From contig JAPLDL010000019.1 in NCBI GenBank assembly GCA_026391735.1, forward strand, positions 186,001-250,000: a stretch of DNA of 64,000 nucleotides, written 5' to 3'. Positions 55,026-64,000 of the stretch are shown in pieces. The position numbers were made by a program, and so were the translations under genes. Numbering within the stretch: the first letter of the stretch is position 1; the number at the start of each line of letters is the position of its first letter. Under the pieces are notes generated by a model. The model was given only the letters and a program-made list of their open reading frames with translations, was not told the origin of the DNA and did not search any database. Source of the stretch: Bacteroidota bacterium. Lineage in GTDB: Bacteria > Bacteroidota > Bacteroidia > Bacteroidales > FEN-979.

Positions 55026-55820
55026 ATGCAACAATATCTTGACCTGCTTGATTTTGTTTTGAAGAATGGGGTGAAGAAGGAAGATCGCACCGGTACAGGA
55101 ACCCTGAGTGTTTTTGGCTACCAGATGCGGTTTAACCTGGCCGAAGGGTTCCCTTTGATGACTACCAAGAAACTTCATCTGCGCTCCATTATTCATGAAC
55201 TGCTATGGTTCCTTCAAGGTTCCACAAATTTGCAGTACCTGCATGAAAATAATGTTACGATCTGGGATGAATGGGCTAAACCCAACGGTGAACTTGGACA
55301 TGTATACGGCTACCAGTGGCGTTTCTGGCCCGGTCATGAGGGCACTCATATCGATCAGATTACAAACGTGGTGGAATCGATTAAAAAGAACCCGGATTCC
55401 CGCAGGCATATAGTAAGCGCCTGGAATGTCGGAGAACTGGATCTCATGGCTCTTCCTCCCTGCCATCTTCTGTTCCAGTTTTATGTTGCTAACGGCAGGC
55501 TTTCATGCCAGATGTACCAGCGTTCCTGCGACATTTTCCTTGGAGTGCCTTTCAATATTGCCTCTTATGCACTCCTGCTTATGATGATGGCACAGGTCAC
55601 CGGACTTAAACCCGGCGAGTTTGTTCATACATTAGGCGATGCCCATATATATCTCAATCATATTGAGCAGGTAAAGCTTCAGCTGACCAGGACACCTTTC
55701 GCATTGCCTCAGATGAATGTCAATCCCGAGGTGAAAGATATCCTGAAATTTTCGTTTGGTGACTTTACCCTGAGTAATTACCAGTCACACCCGCATATAA
55801 AGGGTGAAATTTCTGTTTAA
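55026..55820 (+). CDS. thyA: Thymidylate synthase
   Basis: 264-residue enzyme that makes dTMP from dUMP using methylene-tetrahydrofolate. Motifs are [19 protein letters not shown] at the front, [13 protein letters not shown] (catalytic Cys in PPCH), [22 protein letters not shown], and the substrate-site [13 protein letters not shown] at the end. It belongs to the 264-residue E. coli-like form. folA, which regenerates the folate it consumes, follows 9 nt downstream. Confidence 0.97.
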   Translation: MQQYLDLLDFVLKNGVKKEDRTGTGTLSVFGYQMRFNLAEGFPLMTTKKLHLRSIIHELLWFLQGSTNLQYLHENNVTIWDEWAKPNGELGHVYGYQWRFWPGHEGTHIDQITNVVESIKKNPDSRRHIVSAWNVGELDLMALPPCHLLFQFYVANGRLSCQMYQRSCDIFLGVPFNIASYALLLMMMAQVTGLKPGEFVHTLGDAHIYLNHIEQVKLQLTRTPFALPQMNVNPEVKDILKFSFGDFTLSNYQSHPHIKGEISV

Positions 55821-55829
55821 TTTTACACC

Positions 55830-56318
55830 ATGCTGTCAATCATAGTAGCAATTGCCGAAAACCAGGCCATTGGGAAGGATAACGACCTTCTCTGGCATAT
55901 TCCTGGGGATCTTAAACGATTTAAGCAGATTACATTGGGGCATACTGTGATCATGGGAAAAAGGACCTATTACTCCCTGCCGAAGCGCCCACTGGCAGGT
56001 CGCAAAAACCTTGTGATTACCGATATTCCAGGCGAACTTATTGAAGGATGCCTCATGGCTTATTCAATTGAGGATGCCGTGTCGAAATGCAACCCTTACG
56101 AAGAAACTTTTATTATCGGGGGGGCTTCGGTATACAGGCAGTTCATGCCTCTCGCAGGCCGCCTGTATCTTACCCGGGTGCATAAATCTTTTGAAGCTGA
56201 CGTTTTTTTTCCGGTCATCAATATTGAGGAGTGGAATGTTATTTCCCGGGAAGATATCCCTAAAGATGAAAATCTTGGGTTCTCATACTCTTATGAGAAC
56301 CTTGAGCGCAAAAAATGA
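55830..56318 (+). CDS. folA: Dihydrofolate reductase
   Basis: 162-residue enzyme that reduces dihydrofolate with NADPH. Visible are MLSIIVAIAENQAIGKDNDLLWHIPGDLKRFK (substrate loop and active-site Asp/Glu region), GHTVIMGKRTYYSLPKRPLAGRKN, and EETFIIGGASVYRQFM. It is adjacent to thyA, whose product dihydrofolate it recycles. Its last four bases overlap the start of the next gene (ATGA). Confidence 0.96.
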   Translation: MLSIIVAIAENQAIGKDNDLLWHIPGDLKRFKQITLGHTVIMGKRTYYSLPKRPLAGRKNLVITDIPGELIEGCLMAYSIEDAVSKCNPYEETFIIGGASVYRQFMPLAGRLYLTRVHKSFEADVFFPVINIEEWNVISREDIPKDENLGFSYSYENLERKK

Positions 56319-57166
56319 TAAAACACATTCATAGCGGTGTTAAAGCTGCTTCACTGGTACTGGCTGCGGTAATAATGCTGTCGGTTGCCACCGGATGTAA
56401 GAAGAACCTTGCAAAAGATCTGGGACCTGATTTGAATGTTGCGGATGATATAGTCTTTGCAGAAAGGGGACTGTTTCATACCTTCAATCTTCTGCTGAAA
56501 GCAAATCTTGACTCCGGCATCATGCACATGGGCGTGGGAACAATTGACAAAGCCCTCGTGCATTACAGCAGTTCGTCCCGGCGGTTCACTTTTTATTATC
56601 AGAATAAATATTGTGCCGACAGCGTTGTGAGGAACGGAAATATTATCATCAGCCTTACAGGTGATTTCTTCTCATCCGGAACCTCAGCTACAGTGGTATT
56701 CCAGAATTATTCAGAGGATACACGCAAGTTCATCGGCAGGGATAATCTTTTCAACTCGGGAATGATGCTGGGGGGCAACGGAGGTTATGATTCCACCATC
56801 GATAGCCTTCTAATAGTCAAAGATTCGCTTCATACCACACGTTGGTATTCTTCACTGGTTTATCATCTTCCTCCTATGCTTAAAATGCAACCTGATAGTC
56901 TTCCCTTATTTATCATTACGGGCTCTGCAAACGGCATATCATCAAGTACTTATACTTTTTCATTTCAGATAATTACCCCTCTTGTGAATGATATTTATTG
57001 CCCTTGGCTACGGCAGGGTGTCATGCAGCTTTCATTACCGTCAGCTGATGTCGCCACAGGTACCATTGAATATGTAAACAAGGAAAAGTGCAATAACAGG
57101 GTTACTTACAATTTTGAAGGTACAATATTTGAATGGTGGATCATTAAGAAAAAATTAACCTACTGA
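56315..57166 (+). CDS. Lipoprotein of unknown function
   Basis: 283-residue lipoprotein with an N-terminal signal (SLVLAAVIMLSVATGC; Cys at residue 28). The remainder is beta-rich with short strands (KALVHYSSSSRRFTFYYQNK, SSGTSATVVFQNYS). No family recognised. It overlaps folA by 4 nt (ATGA), so it is probably read from the same transcript; a functional link is unlikely. It is convergent with 57173-58459, with a gap of only 6 nt. Confidence 0.75.
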   Translation: MIKHIHSGVKAASLVLAAVIMLSVATGCKKNLAKDLGPDLNVADDIVFAERGLFHTFNLLLKANLDSGIMHMGVGTIDKALVHYSSSSRRFTFYYQNKYCADSVVRNGNIIISLTGDFFSSGTSATVVFQNYSEDTRKFIGRDNLFNSGMMLGGNGGYDSTIDSLLIVKDSLHTTRWYSSLVYHLPPMLKMQPDSLPLFIITGSANGISSSTYTFSFQIITPLVNDIYCPWLRQGVMQLSLPSADVATGTIEYVNKEKCNNRVTYNFEGTIFEWWIIKKKLTY

Positions 57167-57172
57167 TTCTTA

Positions 57173-58459
57173 TCAGGTCTTTCTCTTTTCTTTTTTTGCG
57201 GCAGGGAACAGTACATTATTTAATATGAGCCTGTATCCTGGTGAATTTGGGTGGAGATTAAGGTCGGTGGGCTGATCGCCTACAAGATGCTGGTAATCTT
57301 CAGGGTCATGACCTCCCAGGAAGGTCCATGTTCCTTTCCCGTAATCTCCGTGTATATACCTGGCTTCAGCAAGAGATTTGTTTTCGCCGAGTATCAAAAC
57401 ACCCGATTTGACATACTTTTCGTTGAACGCCGTGGTTTGTCCCATAAACCCATGAATGAGGGTTTCGTGATCCTGGCATAACATGGATGGAACAGGATCC
57501 CATTTTGCAGAGAACTCAAAAAGAGAGAAAAAGTCATTGTTCCAGTTGAGGTTTTTTGGGCGGGTGTCTGTAACATCGATGGATGAGATCTCGTATTCGT
57601 ATGGGTTATGAACCAGTTTGAAATTCTGGAAAGCAAAACATTTCTGAAAATCCAGTTTGCTGTCCGCCTCAGGGTCATAGGGATCCCCGTCAAACATCAC
57701 ATCGCAGATATCAAGTCCTTCGGCTGATAGAGCAACATCATAACTATCGGGTGCCGAACACATGGAAAAAAGATACCCGCCTCCTGCTACAAAATCACGG
57801 ATCTTTTTCGCCACAGCTAGTTTCATCTGCGAAACTTTGGAATAACCCAGCTTTCGAGCCGATTCCTCTTGCAGCTGAACGTCTTCCTGGTACCATGGAA
57901 AATTCTTGTATGCAGCCCAGAATTTGCCGTATTGTCCTGTAAAGTCTTCATGGTGCATATGGAGCCAGTCGTAAAGTGGCAGTAGCCCTGTGAGGACTTC
58001 TTCATCATAAACAATGGTATAAGGTATTTCGGCATAGGTCAGAACCAGAGTTACAGCATCGTCCCAGGGCCTTTTATTTTTAGGTGAATACACCGCAATT
58101 TTAGGGGCCTTATGAAGCTTGATTCTTTCCATATTCACCTGGGGATCTGCAATCTCCTGCAGGATAGCATCAACCTGTGCATCAGCCAGTGCCTGGTAGC
58201 TCACACCACGTATATTGCATTCATTTTCAATTTGCTTGCTGTATGAAATAAGGAAACTTCCTCCCCGGTAATTTAAAAGCCAATCCACTTCTGTCTCCTT
58301 TTCTAACACCCAGAAAGCAATTCCGTATGATTTTAGATGGTTCTTTTGAGACTCATCCATTGGTAATAGCAGGTATGCCGCCTTGACCTGTGCGGAGAAT
58401 AAAAGTAAAAAAACAAAAAGTATAAAACAGCCGTTAAAACGGCATATCCGGTTGGTCAT
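57173..58459 (-). CDS. Exported conserved protein, often annotated 'asparagine synthetase B'
   Basis: 428-residue exported protein: signal peptide (CFILFVFLLLFSAQVKA), then AYLLLPMDESQKNHLKSYGIAFWVL and further conserved stretches (KIAVYSPKNKRPWDDAVTLVL, DFVAGGGYLFSMCSAPDSY). These fit a Bacteroidota family carrying an asparagine synthetase label, but no glutaminase or ATP-pyrophosphatase domain is visible. The ThuA-like central part (residues about 120-280) suggests a glutamine-amidotransferase fold. The ATG at 58459 is used; the frame extends to 58573 but that is within dnaB. It overlaps the dnaB 3' end by 26 nt. Confidence 0.75.
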   Translation of the reverse strand: MTNRICRFNGCFILFVFLLLFSAQVKAAYLLLPMDESQKNHLKSYGIAFWVLEKETEVDWLLNYRGGSFLISYSKQIENECNIRGVSYQALADAQVDAILQEIADPQVNMERIKLHKAPKIAVYSPKNKRPWDDAVTLVLTYAEIPYTIVYDEEVLTGLLPLYDWLHMHHEDFTGQYGKFWAAYKNFPWYQEDVQLQEESARKLGYSKVSQMKLAVAKKIRDFVAGGGYLFSMCSAPDSYDVALSAEGLDICDVMFDGDPYDPEADSKLDFQKCFAFQNFKLVHNPYEYEISSIDVTDTRPKNLNWNNDFFSLFEFSAKWDPVPSMLCQDHETLIHGFMGQTTAFNEKYVKSGVLILGENKSLAEARYIHGDYGKGTWTFLGGHDPEDYQHLVGDQPTDLNLHPNSPGYRLILNNVLFPAAKKEKRKT

Positions 58460-59966
58460 GATCATCCATTTTCGACATGATGGTGCGGGTCCTAACTGAA
58501 CCATCAAACGACGCATTGGCCGAAATAGTATTGGCCGGAGTATACTCCTGTTCAGTGTCGGCAAATTTGGCAAATTTGGAAATGAACTTAAGGGGAATAT
58601 CTTTGAGGGGGCCGTTTCGGTTCTTTGCTATGCATACTTCGGCTGCGCCGGAAGTTGAGTCCCCGTGTTCATCCACATCGATCTTATAATATTCGGGACG
58701 ATAAATGAACATAACCATATCTGCATCCTGTTCAATGGATCCCGATTCGCGAAGGTCGGATAATATAGGTTTTGCTGCTGCAGATCTTTTTTCAGGTGCG
58801 CGGGAAAGCTGGGAAAGTGCGATCACCGGCACGTCGAGTTCCTTGGCCAGGCTTTTCAACCCCCTTGAAATACTGCTGATTTCCTGTTCCCTGTTGCCTT
58901 TGGTCTCGTGGCTGCCCTGCATAAGCTGAAGATAATCAACAACAATCAGCTGGATGTTGTGCCTTGCTTTAAGCCTTCTTGATTTGGCGCGGAGATCGAA
59001 AATTGAAAGCGCAGCCGTATCATCTAGAAATATCGGTGCATCAAGCAGGTTACCTATCCTGGCATTCAGCTGTTGCCACTCATATTCCTCCATAGTCCCT
59101 TTGCGGAGCCTTTCTTGAGGGATCTCCGTTTCGCTTGAAATGAGTCGCGTAACAAGCTGGACTGCCGACATTTCAAGGGAGAACACAGCGACAGGTTTTT
59201 TAAAGTCGATGGCTGCATTTCTTGCCATTGTAAGGGCAAAAGCAGTTTTACCCATCCCAGGCCGGGATGCAATAATGATGAGGTCAGATTTCTGCCATCC
59301 GGAAGTGATTCTGTCCAATTCTGTAAAGCCTGAACCTACACCGCGAAGAGAACCTTCATGGCTTCGGGCTGCAGTAATCTCCTTGATTGCCTCCTGAATG
59401 ATAGACTGCATATCCATATAGGTCTTGCCTATACTGCTTTCACTGATTGAAAACAAGCCGGTCTCCGCTTTGTCAAGCAGGTCAAAAACATCCGTGGAGT
59501 CTTCATAAGCATCCCTGATGATCTCCGAAGATATCCTGATCAGTTCCCTCTGAATGTATTTCTGAAGAATAATCCTGGCATGGAACTCGATATTTGCAGC
59601 TGAGGCAACCCTGTTGGTGAGATTTGTGATATAATATGCCCCGCCGACAATATCCAGCTCCCCGGCTTGCCTGAGGTCCTCAGTGACAGTGAGAATGTCA
59701 ACAGGCTGATTACTTCCGTAAAGCCTGTGGATGGCCGAATATATTTTCTGGTGCTGCTCCTTGTAAAAAACTTCGGGCTTGAGAATTTCTATTACTTCGG
59801 CGAGCTTGTCGTTTTCAAGCATCATCGCTCCTAAAACAGCCTCCTCCAGATCAACGGCCTGAGGAGGAACTTTCCCATGCTCAAATAAAAAGTCCTGGCC
59901 CGCAGCAGGACTGTTTCTCCTGCGTAATCCCCTTGTTTGGTCCTTGTTTATCTGACCATCAGTCAT
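58434..59966 (-). CDS. dnaB: Replicative DNA helicase DnaB
   Basis: 510-residue replicative helicase, hexameric. The N-terminal domain (about residues 40-140; VDLEEAVLGAMML, YKEQHQKIYSAIHRLY) is followed by the RecA-like domain, with Walker A ASRPGMGKTAFAL, the DnaB motifs FSLEMSAVQLVTRL and IVVDYLQLMQG, and an arginine-finger region. The start 59966 is preceded by AAGGGGA, a ribosome site; the first ATG at 60002 lies at the expected transcript start of the -7 box, so translation from it would be leaderless. The exported protein that follows overlaps its 3' end. Confidence 0.95.
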   Translation of the reverse strand: MTDGQINKDQTRGLRRRNSPAAGQDFLFEHGKVPPQAVDLEEAVLGAMMLENDKLAEVIEILKPEVFYKEQHQKIYSAIHRLYGSNQPVDILTVTEDLRQAGELDIVGGAYYITNLTNRVASAANIEFHARIILQKYIQRELIRISSEIIRDAYEDSTDVFDLLDKAETGLFSISESSIGKTYMDMQSIIQEAIKEITAARSHEGSLRGVGSGFTELDRITSGWQKSDLIIIASRPGMGKTAFALTMARNAAIDFKKPVAVFSLEMSAVQLVTRLISSETEIPQERLRKGTMEEYEWQQLNARIGNLLDAPIFLDDTAALSIFDLRAKSRRLKARHNIQLIVVDYLQLMQGSHETKGNREQEISSISRGLKSLAKELDVPVIALSQLSRAPEKRSAAAKPILSDLRESGSIEQDADMVMFIYRPEYYKIDVDEHGDSTSGAAEVCIAKNRNGPLKDIPLKFISKFAKFADTEQEYTPANTISANASFDGSVRTRTIMSKMDDHDQPDMPF

Positions 59967-60006
59967 GGTCCCCTTCTTCAGATTATTCCCTCTTTCTTCC
60001 ATTTGC

Positions 60007-60014
60007 CAAAAATA
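60007..60014 (-). promoter_or_regulatory. Promoter -7 box for dnaB
   Basis: Minus-strand TATTTTTG lies only 4 nt from the ATG at 60002, so the likely transcript start is at or inside that codon. It supports the internal start at 59966. Confidence 0.4.
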
Positions 60015-60065
60015 CTATGAAAGTCAAAGCTGCCGGTCGTTTCCCGGAGAATTAGTTTTCAACAA

Positions 60066-61325
60066 TCAGAGAGCGAAAAACAACCCGATATGACCCCATG
60101 CATGCCACCACTTGTGGCTGAACTCGGGGCTGAGCACATTTTGTTCAATCTCAAGGCCTATTCCCCCTAAGGACATTGTGAAGCCAAGAGAAGTTTGGGT
60201 CACGATATTCGAAAGAGAGGATGCAGGAATAGTATAAGAACTGTTGTGGTTGAGCATACCTCCCTCCAGCGTGGCATCATATGCTACAAGCCTTGCTGCA
60301 CCTTTGATCGTGAAATAGTATTGTGCAACTCTTGATCCACCGGCTTTAAGTACCCGTTTCTTCCTGATACCCAGATCGCTGAAATAATCGTTGAACCATC
60401 CGAGCCTGAGGTTCATTCCCCCTCCGCAATTGACATACAACGTGCCTAATGCCCCGCTGCCGGTAAGAATAAGCTGGAGATGCCTCGTGTTGATTACCCC
60501 TTTTTCCATTGAGAAATTATAATTGATGACGGCATCGGTACTGATCTGGTATTCCCAACCCAGAGGCTCGTTATTGTAGGGTACATACTTGTGAAACAAA
60601 TCCTGCACTGTTCCTCCCAGGGAAGGCGGACCAATAACACCAAGGTCCAGTTCTGAGGTCTGGCGGAAATGATGCAAGTCATCATTCGTTATCTTGAAAC
60701 TGCCAAAATACAGGTAGGCCGAATAGGGCCGGTCCCCGTATATAATACCCCCGGTTTTGGTTGTGGACGGAGTATAAAGATTCTGCACCAGGGAGACCCC
60801 ATAGTAATTCTTTGCCTTTGCCCAATAGGGCAGAAGAATATGCTTAACAGGATTATCGCTTATTGCGGGAGCCACGTATTCGAATCTTATTCCGTTGGTA
60901 TAGAACTGGTCGGTATAATCGAAAATATCATTATCGAACACTATCCTAAGAACCCTGTCGGGGCTAAGCGTTATGGCCGAATTAAACAAGGTGTCACTAC
61001 CTTTCCCTAACAGCAGATCTTTGTTGAGAGGTTCTGAAGCATCAGGCTTTATCCCCGACGCCTTGAGGGATTCAAGTTTATTCAAACCCGTCGGTTCGGC
61101 CGGTCTCTGAGGGGTTACAATTACAATCTTTTCAGGTTTGTGACTTTGCTTTTTTTTATTTTGAATGCTGATGGCTGAGCGACTTTGACTGATCATGGTT
61201 CTCAGCCGTTCGGGTTCGATGACCTTATAATGTTTTTCACGCTTCTCCTTGTTATACGCTTTCTGCCCGTCTGAAGAACAGGCGACAAGACATGCCAATA
61301 ACAGGATGATGATATAAAACCTCAT
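60066..61325 (-). CDS. LpxR-like lipid A deacylase with lipoprotein N-terminus
   Basis: 419-residue protein: a lipobox (LLACLVACSS, Cys at residue 16), a polar linker of about 100 residues, and an LpxR/DUF2219 outer-membrane beta-barrel from about 125. The active-site motif IVFDNDIFDYTDQFYTNG keeps Asn-Asp, and GVIGPPSLGGTVQDLFHKYV carries the conserved His. LpxR removes the 3'-acyloxyacyl chain of lipid A. The lipoprotein start plus linker is not part of the classic LpxR and is unusual. lpxK, also a lipid A gene, lies 22 nt upstream. Confidence 0.85.
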   Translation of the reverse strand: MRFYIIILLLACLVACSSDGQKAYNKEKREKHYKVIEPERLRTMISQSRSAISIQNKKKQSHKPEKIVIVTPQRPAEPTGLNKLESLKASGIKPDASEPLNKDLLLGKGSDTLFNSAITLSPDRVLRIVFDNDIFDYTDQFYTNGIRFEYVAPAISDNPVKHILLPYWAKAKNYYGVSLVQNLYTPSTTKTGGIIYGDRPYSAYLYFGSFKITNDDLHHFRQTSELDLGVIGPPSLGGTVQDLFHKYVPYNNEPLGWEYQISTDAVINYNFSMEKGVINTRHLQLILTGSGALGTLYVNCGGGMNLRLGWFNDYFSDLGIRKKRVLKAGGSRVAQYYFTIKGAARLVAYDATLEGGMLNHNSSYTIPASSLSNIVTQTSLGFTMSLGGIGLEIEQNVLSPEFSHKWWHAWGHIGLFFAL

Positions 61326-61333
61326 ATAGCCTG

Positions 61334-61341
61334 CAAAGTTA
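61334..61341 (-). promoter_or_regulatory. Promoter -7 box before the LpxR-like gene
   Basis: Minus-strand TAACTTTG ends 8 nt before the ATG at 61325, so a transcript from it would have almost no leader. No -33 element was found, so it may be a chance match. Confidence 0.3.
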
Positions 61342-61347
61342 GCTATT

Positions 61348-62412
61348 TCAAAGGTTTGTTTTATACCTGTTTACGAAGCTGAAAATGCTCTGGTCGAAAA
61401 GCTCTTTATCCTTACCGTGAAATTCGACACTGACAGGAATATAAAAGAAAGGGAGCTGCTTTAATAATGGAGAAAGTTCAGACGTCCTGAGCCGCATCGC
61501 ATCCTTTTCGGTTGTTATAATGATTTTTTTCTGAGTTGGGATGTTGTTGAATTTGGCTTCTATATCTGCAATGTCATTCTCGGAAAAAGGGTGATGGTCC
61601 CTGAACCTCATCAGAGTGATATCAGAACAAAATCGTTCAATATGCTCCTGCAACAGGCTGTGATCGGCAATACCCGTAAGAAGAAGAATGCTGACCAGCC
61701 TGGCCGGTATCCCTCCTGAAACTGAATCGGATAAGGGCAGGGGATCCCCGTATGTCAGATAAGAAAAAAAGATATGCTGGTGCTTGCCGGGTGCAAGATC
61801 TTCAATAATTCTCCTTCTTGAGATCGGGGAAAATATTTTTGGTGTTTTAGTAACAACAATAATGTCGGCCCTTTTAGCCCCGCTGCGAAATTCCCTGAGA
61901 GTCCCTGAAGGTACAACATGGTCTTCGCAATATAGCTTAGAATAGGAAGTAAGCAAGATCGACAGCCCCGGCTTCACATAACGGTGCTGAAAGGCATCAT
62001 CCAGCAGGATAACATCCAGTTCCTCATTCTTGCTGATCAGGTTGGTAATTCCTCTGTTTCTTTTTTCGTCAACAGCAACTTTAATGTTGCTGAATTTCCT
62101 GATCAGCTGTAACGGCTCATCTCCGATATATTTTACATTCGAACGTTTTGTGCCAACAATAAACCCTTTGCTCTCCCTTCCGTAACCTCGACTCAGGGTG
62201 GCAATGGAGAAAGAAGGTAGAAGAAGTCGTATAAGATATTCAATATGAGGTGTTTTTCCTGTTCCTCCCATTGAAAGGTTACCGACTGAGATGATCGCTT
62301 TGTCGAACTCTGCTGAGGGTAGTACTTTTATATCAAACAACAGGTTCCTCACCTGCATGATAAAACCATAAAGCAGAGACATAGGATATAATATGTACTG
62401 AAGCAATTGCAT
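61348..62412 (-). CDS. lpxK: Tetraacyldisaccharide 4'-kinase
   Basis: 354-residue inner-membrane-associated kinase that adds the 4'-phosphate in lipid A synthesis. A hydrophobic N-terminal segment (residues about 1-25) is followed by the P-loop ISVGNLSMGGTGKTPHIEYLI (residues about 41-61), then LSRGYGRESKGFIVG and VILLDDAFQHRYVKPGLSILL. Length is normal. It precedes the LpxR-like gene, so lipid A synthesis and modification are encoded together. Confidence 0.95.
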   Translation of the reverse strand: MQLLQYILYPMSLLYGFIMQVRNLLFDIKVLPSAEFDKAIISVGNLSMGGTGKTPHIEYLIRLLLPSFSIATLSRGYGRESKGFIVGTKRSNVKYIGDEPLQLIRKFSNIKVAVDEKRNRGITNLISKNEELDVILLDDAFQHRYVKPGLSILLTSYSKLYCEDHVVPSGTLREFRSGAKRADIIVVTKTPKIFSPISRRRIIEDLAPGKHQHIFFSYLTYGDPLPLSDSVSGGIPARLVSILLLTGIADHSLLQEHIERFCSDITLMRFRDHHPFSENDIADIEAKFNNIPTQKKIIITTEKDAMRLRTSELSPLLKQLPFFYIPVSVEFHGKDKELFDQSIFSFVNRYKTNL

Positions 62413-62466
62413 ATGTTCCAGTGCGGGAAATTAAGAAAAAAAACAGAATATTGAGGTAAATGAGGC

Positions 62467-62862
62467 TTAAATTTGATTTACCCCTTTCAGAATATAACGC
62501 AAATTTTTAAGAAGTTCAGATATTCCCGATTCCAGTTTGCTGGTTTTGACAATAAAATCCGAGGCTCCCCCTTCTAGGAGTTTCATAGCAAGGACAGGGT
62601 CGGCAATGGATGAAAAGTAAAAGAGATTGACTTCGGGATGGTTATCCTTGACTTTTCTGAGGAAGTCAAGCCCGGTGTAATTACCGATATCATAGTCGGT
62701 AATAATAATATCGGGTACCAGGTTCTTTGCGATCCGGTACAGACATTCCTGACCATTCGGGAAGTTTTGAACCTGGCTTAATTTATTGATATTCAAGTGA
62801 TATTTAAGCAGGCTGCTATGAATAGGATTCCTGTCAACAATAAAAATTATGGGTGTTCGCAT
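62467..62862 (-). CDS. Stand-alone response regulator receiver domain
   Basis: 131-residue single receiver domain. The phosphorylation Asp is in IIITDYDIGNYTG (about residue 56), the Ser/Thr is in LFYFSSIADP, and the Lys is in DFIVKTS. The acidic pair usually found at VDDD is VDRNP, so one of its acidic residues is Arg. There is no output domain and no histidine kinase nearby, so it works through protein contacts, or as a phosphate sink. It is separated from lpxK by 54 nt. Confidence 0.88.
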   Translation of the reverse strand: MRTPIIFIVDRNPIHSSLLKYHLNINKLSQVQNFPNGQECLYRIAKNLVPDIIITDYDIGNYTGLDFLRKVKDNHPEVNLFYFSSIADPVLAMKLLEGGASDFIVKTSKLESGISELLKNLRYILKGVNQI

Positions 62863-62989
62863 AAAGCCTGACCAGGTTTTTTTGGGTGGCTCAAATATTG
62901 AAAATAAACAGGCGTTCTGTCGCAGGATGCCGGAAAACTTTTAAACAACTTACTAACATGAATTCTCTTGTAAATCTCTGAATTGCTTA

Positions 62990-62997
62990 TTTTTGAA
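62990..62997 (+). promoter_or_regulatory. Promoter -7 box for the Nif3-family gene
   Basis: TATTTTTG fits TAnnTTTG and lies 18 nt before the ATG at 63016; TTG at 62970-62972 is a possible -33 element with a slightly short 17-nt spacing. Confidence 0.4.
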
Positions 62998-63015
62998 CAA
63001 TTAATTCCTGATAAA

Positions 63016-64000
63016 ATGAAACTATTGGAACTGACATCCTTTCTGGAGAGCTTCGCTCCTCTTGCGTTCCAGGAAGATTATGATAATTCGGGCCTGCTTG
63101 CCGGAAGGCCGGAGCAGGAAATATCGGCGGCCCTTATTTGTCTTGATATTACCTTAAGCACTATCGAAGAAGCAATCAGCAGGGATTGCAACCTTATCAT
63201 TGCACACCATCCCTTCATTTTTCACGGACTGAAGAAGATTGAGCCGGGGAAAATGCAGTCCGACATCCTTATAAGCCTTATTAAACATGATATCGCGGTA
63301 TATGCAATTCATACAAATCTGGATAATGCAGTGGCGGGATTGAATGAGTTTTTATGTATTAAACTCGGTATTTCCAATGCAAAAATACTCAGTGAAAAAC
63401 ACGGGATGCTTTTTAAACTTGTCACGTTCTGCCCTTTGGGTCATGCTGAAAAAGTACGGCAGGCATTGTTCGATGCCGGTGCGGGTGTGATAGGTAAATA
63501 TGATTTTTGCAGTTATAATATGTCGGGTCAGGGAACATTCAGAGCATCGGCCGATACAAATCCATTTGTCGGCAAGCAGAATTCGTTGCATATTGAAGAT
63601 GAAACGAGGATAGAAGTCATTTTCCCCGGATTTATCCAGGGCAAGCTTGTAAAGGCATTACTTTCGGTTCACCCTTACGAGGAAGTGGCGTATGATTTGT
63701 ATCCATTGTCTAATTCATTTTCGGGTTGCGGAGCAGGAATGATCGGAGAACTGGAACATCCAACGTCCCCCCTTGATTTCATGAAGCTTGTCAAAAATAA
63801 GCTGAATGTTGAGGTAATCAGGCATTCGCAGTTTCCTGGGAAAAAAATTAAAAAGGTCGCAATCTGCAGCGGATCGGGTAGTTTCCTCATTCCTGAAGCC
63901 TTGAGGGCAGGTGCCGATGTGCTCCTGACAGCCGATGTGAAATATCATGATTTCTTTGATGTAAACGGGAGGATACTGCTTGCCGATATCGGGCATTATG
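63016..64000 (+). CDS. Nif3-family dinuclear metal-binding protein, 3' end cut by window edge
   Basis: An open frame of 328 codons from ATG 63016 runs off the window. It starts MKLLELTSFLESFAPLAFQEDYDNSGLLAG and carries the family metal-site pattern LICLDITLSTIEEAISRDCNLIIAHHPFIFHG (His-His) and, later, AIHTNLDNAVAGLNEFL. The last codons (VKYHDFFDVNGRILLADIGHY) hold another His-rich metal motif. Nif3 proteins bind two metal ions in a toroid hexamer; a GTP cyclohydrolase-type role has been reported for some, but the role here is unknown. The missing part should be about 35-40 residues. Confidence 0.9.
   Translation, partial: MKLLELTSFLESFAPLAFQEDYDNSGLLAGRPEQEISAALICLDITLSTIEEAISRDCNLIIAHHPFIFHGLKKIEPGKMQSDILISLIKHDIAVYAIHTNLDNAVAGLNEFLCIKLGISNAKILSEKHGMLFKLVTFCPLGHAEKVRQALFDAGAGVIGKYDFCSYNMSGQGTFRASADTNPFVGKQNSLHIEDETRIEVIFPGFIQGKLVKALLSVHPYEEVAYDLYPLSNSFSGCGAGMIGELEHPTSPLDFMKLVKNKLNVEVIRHSQFPGKKIKKVAICSGSGSFLIPEALRAGADVLLTADVKYHDFFDVNGRILLADIGHY

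Noticed and set aside
57173-58459. Asparagine synthetase activity
   Set aside because: The family is often labelled so, but neither the Ntn glutaminase nor the ATP-pyrophosphatase domain is visible; an exported protein would be an odd site for this reaction.

Overview
The window looks like a chromosomal segment of a free-living member of the Bacteroidota. Three things point that way: proteins ending in type IX secretion sorting domains, promoter -7 boxes of the TAnnTTTG type in front of many genes, and lineage-typical neighbours such as rsfS-ftsH-LUD-DUF2007-cdsA-psd and ECF sigma-DUF4252. Most of it is ordinary housekeeping sequence. No rRNA, tRNA, CRISPR array or insertion sequence was seen.

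The exception is 1-8.9 kb. Two large exported proteins (1-1758, cut by the window edge, and 1850-3967) are followed by an integron-type cassette array at 3994-8572. It holds six attC-like recombination sites (five clear, one short and degenerate) that delimit five cassettes. All genes are on the minus strand, and no integrase lies nearby. In each cassette the first bases are complementary to the outer arm of that cassette's own attC, as expected of DNA that once existed as a circle. The cargo is a membrane methyltransferase-like protein, two small exported proteins, a type IX-secreted repeat protein and a two-gene cassette. Next to the array is a small pseudogene (8588-8920), then nhaA and a YVTN/phosphoesterase gene.

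12.6-23.0 kb (plus strand): guaB, three periplasmic-folding genes (two SurA/PpiC-type isomerases around a lipoprotein), a MoxR ATPase and the phosphate transporter pstSCAB without phoU. 23.2-30.6 kb: a radical SAM protein, a POT peptide transporter, an ECF sigma factor with its two-gene partner operon, and two exported proteins. 30.7-32.5 kb: two acetyltransferases and a DUF2461 protein.

32.5-44.1 kb (minus strand): the operon rsfS-ftsH-LUD-DUF2007-cdsA-psd (ribosome silencing, membrane proteolysis, phospholipid synthesis), then a LOG protein, uvrA, a lytic transglycosylase, rfbC and lpdA. 44.2-48.8 kb (plus): two transsulfuration-type PLP enzymes flank thrC and thrH. ThrH can make O-phosphohomoserine, which ThrC turns into threonine, so this locus may bypass homoserine kinase. 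48.9-54.3 kb (minus): gcvP and a membrane pyrophosphatase.

54.4-57.2 kb (plus): a bifunctional-nuclease-family protein, thyA, folA and a lipoprotein. 57.2-62.9 kb (minus): an exported conserved protein, dnaB, an LpxR-like lipid A deacylase, lpxK and a lone receiver-domain protein. The window ends inside a Nif3-family gene (63016 onward).
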